The translations under genes and the position numbers were made by a program. Below are positions 22,137 through 27,973 of a stretch of DNA of 27,973 nt, in pieces. Source of the DNA: a virus; the IMG/VR virus record IMGVR_UViG_3300020195_000699, positions 1-27,973 of that record. One strand, given 5' to 3'. The notes beneath the pieces were generated by a model. The model was given only the letters and a program-made list of their open reading frames with translations. It searched no databases and was not told the DNA's origin. Numbering within the stretch: position 1 is the first letter of the stretch; each line of letters begins with the position of its first letter.

Positions 22137-23177
22137 CTACGTCCCCAATCCGCCAAGTGACGTAGTGGGCGATGGTGGGACGATAGCACGATGGCGGTCC
22201 GCGGTCACACGATCGAGGATCTCGACGAGCTTTCTCGCCGATGCTCCCCACGAAAATCGACGCATGTCGCGAGCGGCCTGCTTGCCGATCTTCAACGCCC
22301 GAGGATAGTCGAGCATCACCTCGGAAACCGCCCGCATCGCGTCCTGTAGGTCTGGCCACGCATAGCCCCGGTCCTTCTTGCCGGAGAGCTTCACTGGAAA
22401 ACTGTTGGCCCGGTCGGCGTACTCCTGGCTGCCGGAGTAGTCGGTGATCACAGTCGGCAGTCCGGTGGCCATGGCTTCGGCGCCGGCAAGCCCGAAACCC
22501 TCGCCGCAATGCAGGAACAGGAACCCGTGCGATTGGTGGTAGAGCTCGATCAGCTCCGACACCGGAAGCCGCCGGTTGTCGAAGGTCACGCCCTGACCAT
22601 GCAGAAGTCCCGGCTCGATCTCTTTTGCCGAACCAGATTCGAGGATCTCGGGCAGTTTCCGGACGTCCGCTCCGGTGGTCTTGATGTAGAGCTCGACTCC
22701 CGGCCACCGGGAGAGCAGGACCTGATGCAGGTTCGTCAGCTCGGTAAACTTCCGCGGATTGGGGGCGCCGACGTACAGCCAACGGAACTTCTGGCCCGGT
22801 CGCCATGACCTCGGGCGGTGCTTGAACAGATGGACGTCAACCCCGAGAGGGCAGGTGTAGATCGGCGCGTTGGTGTGCGGCCGGAACAACTCGACGCAGA
22901 ACTTCGACGGCGTGATGATCACGTCCGCGGTCGCCAGCCCAACGAGTGCCTGGTAGGGCATCTCTGGCGACTCGAACATCGTGAACAGGATCGAGAGTCC
23001 GTCGCTGGGCTCGTGGTCCATGGGCGTGCCGTAGGTCACCGCGAGATCAGCTGCGTCGTCGAGTTCTACCAGCGGAGCCAGGTGCTTCAGCAGCATCGCG
23101 TTGGACGCCGCGTAGCCGAGGAAGTTACCCACGGCCTCGTCGGGGTGCCCAACCTTCCCGACCCAACGGACCTTCAC
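22137..23177 (-). CDS. glycosyltransferase, GT-B fold, family 4 type, inside tail module
   Basis: The 346-residue protein transfers a sugar from a nucleotide-activated donor. The GT4-type C-terminal domain is clear: WLYVGAPNPRKFTELTNLHQ (about 157-176), HGFLFLHCGEGFGLAGAEAM with the E-x7-E motif (Glu 226 and Glu 234), and a downstream GLPTVITDYSGSQEY. The N-terminal domain is recognisable but shorter (FTMFESPEMPYQALVGLATADVIITPSKFC, in two parts). The start is GTG 23177, overlapping the upstream stop (GTGA) with AGGG six bases before; the TTG at 23207 lies within the previous gene. No signal peptide or membrane helix, so it acts in the cytoplasm. Lodged between tail terminator and tail tube genes and coupled to the former, it probably glycosylates a virion tail protein. 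Donor and acceptor are unknown. Confidence 0.9.
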   Translation of the reverse strand: MKVRWVGKVGHPDEAVGNFLGYAASNAMLLKHLAPLVELDDAADLAVTYGTPMDHEPSDGLSILFTMFESPEMPYQALVGLATADVIITPSKFCVELFRPHTNAPIYTCPLGVDVHLFKHRPRSWRPGQKFRWLYVGAPNPRKFTELTNLHQVLLSRWPGVELYIKTTGADVRKLPEILESGSAKEIEPGLLHGQGVTFDNRRLPVSELIELYHQSHGFLFLHCGEGFGLAGAEAMATGLPTVITDYSGSQEYADRANSFPVKLSGKKDRGYAWPDLQDAMRAVSEVMLDYPRALKIGKQAARDMRRFSWGASARKLVEILDRVTADRHRAIVPPSPTTSLGGLGT

Positions 23178-23662
23178 CTGATGCCCTGGACGGACGGATC
23201 GTGCCAAGACGTTCGGTAGTCGAGCTCGTAGGTGATGTCGCCGTACACCGTGGCGTTCTCCGGGCCGTAGCCGTTCAGCACGTTCTGCTTCTCGCGAATG
23301 TTGACCTTCGTCGGGCCGGTTCCACCAGCGGCCTTCGCGACGGTCAAGCTCATCTCCCCGCCGATCTTCACGGCCTTCTGGATGTCCGCGAGAAACGCGG
23401 ACGCCTCTCCGTCAGGGTCGTCGCCGCCGTATGCGTCCACGAAGACGAGCATGATTTTGAGGAGGCGGCGGTAGCCGGATCCGTCTTCCCTCGGAATCTC
23501 CTCCGCCTGCAGCATTACGATTCCCGGTCGGGCCACGGCCAGTGGGTTGGACCGCTTCGAGAAGACGCGTTCGCCGACCTCGCGAGAGTAGCCGTTTGCT
23601 TCGGTGATCTGCGTCAATCTAGTCCGGAAAGCGGAGATGACCTGGTCGCGGATGATTGCCAC
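23174..23662 (-). CDS. tail terminator / tail completion protein, 162 aa
   Basis: The protein caps the growing tail tube and joins it to the head. Evidence is the family-like layout: IRDQVISAFRTRLTQIT at the N-terminus, a Gly-rich EVGERVFSKRSNPLAVARPG around residues 28-47, alternating strands (LLKIMLVFVDAYG, residues 67-79) and a C-terminal strand pair (ATVYGDITYELDYRTSW). It resembles lambda gpU-type terminators in size and in position, after the gp10-like gene and before the tail tube. GTG 23662 is the start, with GAGGG nine bases upstream. Its stop overlaps the glycosyltransferase start by four bases, so the two are translationally coupled. Family similarity is weak, so position carries much of the call. 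Confidence 0.75.
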   Translation of the reverse strand: MAIIRDQVISAFRTRLTQITEANGYSREVGERVFSKRSNPLAVARPGIVMLQAEEIPREDGSGYRRLLKIMLVFVDAYGGDDPDGEASAFLADIQKAVKIGGEMSLTVAKAAGGTGPTKVNIREKQNVLNGYGPENATVYGDITYELDYRTSWHDPSVQGIR

Positions 23663-23663
23663 G

Positions 23664-24200
23664 TCAGAGGTCCCTCAACGCCATCCCGACGTACTTGTCG
23701 ATCAGAGCCGGGGCTTGCGCTTCCGCGGTCTTGGTCAAGTACCCGGAACCCTCCTGCCTGACCTCCATCACCCTCCGCCATTCGGTCCCTGACGCGAGCC
23801 CCGAGAGCTTCGCCGCCCCATAGCCGAGCCCACCGACGCCGGATGCGGTGAACGCCGCTCCGGCCACAGGGAAGAACAGGCCCTTGTCGGTCTTGGCGCG
23901 AATGACCCCGCCCGGGAGGTATCCGGTGCCTTCGTCCCTGACCCGCGCGTACTTGAGTACGGTCGCGTTGGAGCCCTGCATGAAGCCGACCTTGAGCTCC
24001 AGGCCGGCGGATCCCGCGGTGATCACTCCGGTCGGGTGGATCGCCGATCGAAGGCGAGCGCTCTTGACCGGGGCGTTGCTCACGACCGCAGACGACAGCT
24101 CTTGCCCGACCCACTCTAGCCCCCTACGGAGAGCAGCGGTCACCTTGACAGCGTCCTCCTCGAGGAACCGCGGATCAGCGATTTCGACGTCAACCCTCAC
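23664..24200 (-). CDS. HK97 gp10-like head-tail/tail component, 178 aa
   Basis: The start is GTG 24200, overlapping the connector stop as GTGA; the longer frame to 24605 is a shadow. The pattern ALRRGLEWVGQELSSAVVSN followed by APVKSARLRSAI (residues 20-55) is the recurring 'hydrophobic helix then thin-tail-like N-APV-(K/D)-(T/S)-G-x-L' signature of the gp10-like family of siphophages. A Gly-rich middle with HK97 gp10-type strands (YARVRDEGTGYLPGGVIRAK) and a C-terminal helix (TAEAQAPALIDKYVGMALRD) follow. These proteins sit at the head-tail junction. Gene order connector, gp10-like, terminator, tail tube is the usual one. No unusual features except a Gly/Ala-rich central segment. Confidence 0.8.
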   Translation of the reverse strand: MRVDVEIADPRFLEEDAVKVTAALRRGLEWVGQELSSAVVSNAPVKSARLRSAIHPTGVITAGSAGLELKVGFMQGSNATVLKYARVRDEGTGYLPGGVIRAKTDKGLFFPVAGAAFTASGVGGLGYGAAKLSGLASGTEWRRVMEVRQEGSGYLTKTAEAQAPALIDKYVGMALRDL

Positions 24201-25117
24201 AGGCGTACCGGTCGGTATACCGGGTCGCGAAGAATCGCCTCGACTCCGGGAAGGATGTCCTTGACGTAGATGGTCAAGCTTCCGGGTGCAGTCGATTCCG
24301 AGGTGATGCCGAGCTTGTCTCGGTGCTGGAACCAGAACGCCACTTGCTGGATCGCCGCCATGTGGAGGTCCGCTGGGGCGTCGCCGACATCCCGACAGAG
24401 CCCGCCTTCGTAGGTGACCTGCACGGACTTCGCCCCGGCAAGGAAGGGACGACTTCTCATGCGGATGATACCGTGCGGCTCGATCGCGTAGTCCCCTGCA
24501 GTGATCACGTTCGGGTCGGTCACGAAGTCGCCGTGGAAGTCCTCTTTGATCGAGGCCACCGATGCGATTGGGAACCGCTTGACCCGGACCCACCACTGGT
24601 CCCACCGCGGAGAGAACGTCTCGACCAACCCCGAAGCCCTGCGGAACACGCGTCCGGTGACGTTCTGCGCTCGAATGGTGAAGGCGTCGATCAGCTTCTC
24701 TACGAAGAGCTGGTGAGAGTCGTCGATGTCCTTCAACTGCAGCTTGACGTCATCGAAGGTGCAGAGGTTCCGGAGAGCGGTGCAGTAGAGGCGGTGGACG
24801 ATCTTGCCCTTCAGCCCCGACGTGGTGGTGAACAGGATCTCCGCGGCGTGCTCTTCCGATTCGAGGGTCGCATCGAGCAACGTCGTGTCGAGGATCGCGA
24901 TGGTCCAGACCAAGGCCCCGGAGCTGTTTACCGTCACTCCGTTGCTGTTGAGGACGTTCTGAGCACTGCGGGAGTTGACGATCGACCCCGACCTTGCGTC
25001 CCTGAGCGTCATCGTCAGGGCAGAGAGGTTCGCTACGGGGATGACTGCCCCAGCGTTGTCGAGCAGGGTATAGCGCGCCTCTCCGGTTGTGCCTGCGTCA
25101 AGTCGGACGATAGCCAT
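24197..25117 (-). CDS. gp6-like head-tail connector fused to an N-terminal beta domain, 306 aa
   Basis: Residues about 118-306 resemble the HK97 gp6-type head-tail connector: FDDVKLQLKDIDDSHQLFVE, then a helix into NVTGRVFRR (about 155-163), a beta segment, FPIASVASIKEDF and a final helix (HMAAIQQVAFWFQHRDKLG). Residues 1-115 form an unrelated beta-rich domain (ARYTLLDNAGAVIPVANLSA then LTMTLRDA, later SGALVWTIAILD) like the BppU/Ig-like N-terminal domains of phage baseplate or surface proteins. The family is usually about 100-200 residues, so the extra domain roughly doubles it. A dodecameric ring below the portal is expected, with the extra domains facing outward. ATG 25117 has AGGGGG five bases upstream. 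The stop overlaps the next start (GTGA). Confidence 0.8.
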   Translation of the reverse strand: MAIVRLDAGTTGEARYTLLDNAGAVIPVANLSALTMTLRDARSGSIVNSRSAQNVLNSNGVTVNSSGALVWTIAILDTTLLDATLESEEHAAEILFTTTSGLKGKIVHRLYCTALRNLCTFDDVKLQLKDIDDSHQLFVEKLIDAFTIRAQNVTGRVFRRASGLVETFSPRWDQWWVRVKRFPIASVASIKEDFHGDFVTDPNVITAGDYAIEPHGIIRMRSRPFLAGAKSVQVTYEGGLCRDVGDAPADLHMAAIQQVAFWFQHRDKLGITSESTAPGSLTIYVKDILPGVEAILRDPVYRPVRL

Positions 25118-25143
25118 TCAGACCCCCTTCACGGCCCGGTGCC

Positions 25144-27954
25144 TCAGTACTCCGTCAACTGCAACGTCGCCCCGGCGCCGAACTGTGCGCTGGCGGCGGT
25201 GTCGGCGCAGGCGCAGAGCCGATACGACACGGAGCCGGACTGCCCGGTGTCGGTAAAGCCCAGCGCGACCGTGGTGTTCTCATTCGACTTGAGTTCGGTG
25301 TCTGCCGTCACGAGCGCGGCAGCGGAGCAATCCGCCCCGCGCGCGATTTTCGTGGTGAATACGCGCGTTACTGCGCCGGTGATATCGGCCGCCGCAAAGC
25401 CCTGGAGCCTGATGGTCCGGCCGCTGGTGGCGGCGTGAGTGATCGACGTGGCCTGCGTGAAGGTCGTGCAGCCCGTCATGCCGACGGTGCCGGAGTTCTG
25501 CCCGTAGGCGAACTTCGGGAACGCCTCGGTTGTGTTCTGGATCGGTGGCGTGACACCGATCAGGCAGTCGAACGTGAGGCCGGTCGTGGTGGTTTCAAGG
25601 GCCGAGCCGATGATAAGGTCCGAGCTACCCGAGATGGTGGCGACGCTACCGGCTGTCGACCCCGACGGTTTCAGCAAGTCGCCACGTGTCACCGAGCCCT
25701 GCGCGATGCATACCCCAACACCCGATGTCAGCACCTTCGCCGGGTAGGTGCTCAGCGCGGTCGCGAGCACGACACCGACCGCGCGCTCGGGGTTTGCCGT
25801 CGTCGTCTTGGTGACCGTGTTGGCTGCCGCAGTCGAGACGGATACGACCTGGCCGCGCGTCAGCGCCTCGCCCGCAGTCAGCGTGACGGGCTCGCCTTGG
25901 TCGTCGGTCGCGATCAATCCCTTCAGGCCCGAGACGTCGCCATAGCTCCAGTCCCAATTCACCAGCGGCGTCGTGACCCCGGAGGCGTCACCAGAGATCG
26001 TCACATTCTCGACCTGCCCCCTGCACTTGCCGCTCCCGGTGCAGGTGGCGTCGGCTGCGCACGATGTTCCGTCGTTCGAGCCGCCGACGCAGACGCGCGC
26101 GATTGCCGGGAACTTGAAGCCAGTCGTGAATCCCTGGAGCTTGACGCCGAACACGCCCCAATTTATAATTGATGGTGTGTCGGCCACCACGGCAACACCG
26201 ACCGAGGATGTAGAGAGATCGACTGCCGTCGTACCGTTGCCGAAGTAGAACATTGCACCGTCAATCAGGGAATTGTTCCAGAATAGAAAGTCGCACGCGC
26301 CCGTGGAGCAGTCGCCATCTACCGTGCACGGCCCCCCGAAGTCGGTAGCGGCGGAGTTCACGCAACGCTTCGAGTCTGTCGTCCGAAGGAAGGTCGTGGA
26401 AGCGCCCTGGTCGGTGTGCCATAGCGAACCAGCGCCGAGCACGAAGTGACCCGCCGAGCCAGCCGGGAACAAGTCATTCGCGTTGCACGCTGCGCCAGTC
26501 GGGCACCCGATCGTGGCGTCGTTGCCAGCACCAAAGACACAGACCTTCCCCGATCTGGTACCCGACGCGCAGAGGCCGCGCTGGTCGCCGAGGCCCACGA
26601 TTGCGCCACGGCCCCCCCATGCACCGCGATTGCCGATGTACTGGTTCCCGGACCCCTGAACGATAAATTTCGGCCCGATGTTGCCGTCGCAGTAGGCGTT
26701 CGTGACGATGAAGTTGTAGCCGTCGTTGAACTTTGGCAGGACGCAATAGAGGCTAGATCCGCCCCGGAAGTCGTCGGCGATCACGCCAGCCAACGAGATC
26801 AACAGGTCGGAGTTGCCGACCCAGCCGCTCAGCGACGGGTCGCCATAGCCCCCTCCGGTTGACGACGAGATGGTGTTGAAGCCCATCGCGTGAATACCGG
26901 CCGTCCAGCCGTAGCCGGTCGACCGGACAACCGAAGTGGCGATGCCGGCGATGATGCCCTTGTCGGTCGAGGCGTTGACCTGGTAGTTGACCCAGCCGTT
27001 CGTCGCGATCTGCGGCGTCGTCAGCGAGGTGCCGTTGTTCGCGCTGTCGATCACCCGGCCGCTGGCGCCGGTCTTGATCGTGAAGTCGCCACGGCGGTGG
27101 TCGTAGACCGTGACGTTCTCGACCCGCGCGTTCGAGGCCGCGCCGAAGTCGATCGGGTTGATCTTCCCGGGACCGCTCGCACCCCAATTCGTCGCGTATG
27201 GCACGTCGCCACAGGTGCCGCCGTCCGCCTTGCAGTGCCCGGCCGGGATCGTGCAAGCGCCGGCCCCGCAGTTGAGGTCGACGTTGCAAGCGACGCCCTC
27301 CAGTATGCCGGACGACGCGTTGCAAAACTGCGCGCACGCTTCGCCCAAAGTCCCGCCGCCGGTGTTGTCGCAGTAGCCCCATCGCTTCCCGGCGCCACCC
27401 ATTGCCGGCGAGTCGCCAGACGCACCGTTGACCCAGATTCCGCAGTTCTTGATCGCGATGTTCTTGGCGCTCGCCGCAGCGCCAAAGACGGTGTAGGTCG
27501 ATGCTTCGGTCGGGGCGAAGGCCGTCACCGCATTAGCGTCGGCGACGCACGTCCCGTTGACGCACTGGTTATCGGCCGTGCAGGCAGCGCCCGGCGTGTC
27601 GCTGACTCCACTGCACGACTTGCGCGCCAGCACGAAGCCAGCGGTTCCATCCTCGCACTGGATCGTCGTGTTGCTGGCGAGGTCCGCAACCGAGTCGGCC
27701 GCACCCGACGTACCGAGCAAGATCTTGCAGCCACTCGGAACGAACAGCGTCTTGCCGGCTGCTTCGCCGCCCGATTCGAGCGCGGCCCGCAGTACCGCCG
27801 TGTCGTTCTTCGAGTACGCGCAGCCGACGTTGAGCGCACGCACGTTAAGCTGCGGCCCCGAGTAGCCGTTCAGCCCATCGAGCAGCGCGGCGGGCGTGGC
27901 GCTCGCGAGCAATACGCCCACGAGCGCCGTAAGGAAGATAGACCAGCGACGCAT
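25144..27954 (-). CDS. exported beta-helix protein with DUF2190-like segment and Cys motifs, 936 aa
   Basis: I start this at ATG 27954 with GAAGG four bases upstream; a TTG lies one codon earlier. Residues 1-24 are a clear signal peptide (RRWSIFLTALVGVLLASATPA). Residues about 36-110 begin a right-handed beta-helix of the pectate-lyase/tailspike type (LNVRALNVGCAYSKNDTAVL ... LFVPSGCKILLG), and repetitive Gly/Asn-rich rungs run to about 660. Four CxxDxxCxxG-type motifs (such as CTADNQCVNGTC and CTVDGDCSTGAC) interrupt it; these are typical of exported proteins of deltaproteobacterial-type bacteria. About 683-783 resemble DUF2190 phage capsid-associated proteins (EPVTLTAGEALTRGQVVSVS ... ITRGDLLKPSG pattern). 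The C-terminus (830-936) is a Cys-containing beta domain. It could be a tailspike, an exported depolymerase or a capsid decoration. Catalytic residues are not identifiable. Confidence 0.8.
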   Translation of the reverse strand: MRRWSIFLTALVGVLLASATPAALLDGLNGYSGPQLNVRALNVGCAYSKNDTAVLRAALESGGEAAGKTLFVPSGCKILLGTSGAADSVADLASNTTIQCEDGTAGFVLARKSCSGVSDTPGAACTADNQCVNGTCVADANAVTAFAPTEASTYTVFGAAASAKNIAIKNCGIWVNGASGDSPAMGGAGKRWGYCDNTGGGTLGEACAQFCNASSGILEGVACNVDLNCGAGACTIPAGHCKADGGTCGDVPYATNWGASGPGKINPIDFGAASNARVENVTVYDHRRGDFTIKTGASGRVIDSANNGTSLTTPQIATNGWVNYQVNASTDKGIIAGIATSVVRSTGYGWTAGIHAMGFNTISSSTGGGYGDPSLSGWVGNSDLLISLAGVIADDFRGGSSLYCVLPKFNDGYNFIVTNAYCDGNIGPKFIVQGSGNQYIGNRGAWGGRGAIVGLGDQRGLCASGTRSGKVCVFGAGNDATIGCPTGAACNANDLFPAGSAGHFVLGAGSLWHTDQGASTTFLRTTDSKRCVNSAATDFGGPCTVDGDCSTGACDFLFWNNSLIDGAMFYFGNGTTAVDLSTSSVGVAVVADTPSIINWGVFGVKLQGFTTGFKFPAIARVCVGGSNDGTSCAADATCTGSGKCRGQVENVTISGDASGVTTPLVNWDWSYGDVSGLKGLIATDDQGEPVTLTAGEALTRGQVVSVSTAAANTVTKTTTANPERAVGVVLATALSTYPAKVLTSGVGVCIAQGSVTRGDLLKPSGSTAGSVATISGSSDLIIGSALETTTTGLTFDCLIGVTPPIQNTTEAFPKFAYGQNSGTVGMTGCTTFTQATSITHAATSGRTIRLQGFAAADITGAVTRVFTTKIARGADCSAAALVTADTELKSNENTTVALGFTDTGQSGSVSYRLCACADTAASAQFGAGATLQLTEY

Positions 27955-27973
27955 CAAGCCTTCGCTATCAAGC

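Noticed and set aside
23178-23207. TTG start extending the glycosyltransferase N-terminus
   Set aside because: It lies inside the tail terminator gene. The GTG at 23177 overlaps its stop and has AGGG at the right distance.
24323-26172. Plus-strand frames of 371 and 245 residues opposite the connector and beta-helix genes
   Set aside because: No coupling or domain evidence, and Arg/Asp/Val-rich translations typical of antisense shadows in GC-rich DNA.
1-27973. tRNA, rRNA, CRISPR array, integrase or attachment site
   Set aside because: No cloverleaf-like sequence, regularly spaced repeat array, recombinase motif or long direct repeat was seen. Integration status cannot be judged from this window.

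Overview
The window is part of a GC-rich tailed double-stranded DNA phage or prophage. From about 3.6 kb to the right edge, a nearly continuous minus-strand block encodes a long, flexible, non-contractile (siphovirus-type) tail followed by a lysis region. There is no sheath, baseplate wedge, capsid, portal, terminase, integrase, tRNA or rRNA gene here, so the head genes are expected just beyond the right edge. Several exported proteins, Cys motifs of the CxxDxxCxxGxC type and a proline/threonine linker suggest a Gram-negative host of the deltaproteobacterial kind (Myxococcota, Desulfobacterota or Binatota-like). That host call is inference from protein style, not from a host gene.

Left region (1-3540, plus strand): about a dozen small, tightly packed genes, mostly unrecognised. 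They are joined by 4-base start/stop overlaps (ATGA, GTGA, TTGA). The one clear family member is a ParB-like protein (618-1121). An inverted repeat and a promoter-like sequence at 1384-1463 split the region into two transcription units, and the second may begin with a leaderless mRNA. Many of the small proteins carry Cys pairs that look like zinc ribbons.

Lysis and accessory region (3575-7111, minus strand): two further small zinc-ribbon genes, one of them starting at TTG, and a possible 24-residue Trp/Arg-rich peptide. These are followed by two small membrane proteins that are holin candidates, an exported thermonuclease-type nuclease, a small exported Cys protein, an unknown protein, a membrane-anchored coiled-coil protein (spanin or holin candidate), a GH24 endolysin, and an exported protein with a Pro/Thr linker that looks like a separately transcribed moron.

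Tail region (7208-27954, minus strand, transcribed right to left): a beta-helix protein with a signal peptide and a DUF2190-like segment; a head-tail connector fused to an extra N-terminal beta domain; a gp10-like protein; a tail terminator; a glycosyltransferase; the tail tube; the tail assembly chaperones made by a programmed -1 frameshift at A AAA AAC; a 2261-residue tape measure; a distal tail protein; and a 1771-residue tail-tip/receptor-binding protein ending in HxH-rich collar-like repeats. The order is the canonical siphovirus order except for the glycosyltransferase inserted directly before the tail tube gene.

No stretch over 300 bases lacks a gene. The largest gaps are about 110 bases (6480-6589, and 2485-2592, which holds a hairpin and an 18-codon ORF), 96 bases (7112-7207), 86 bases (22051-22136) and 84 bases (1385-1468). 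All are described below.
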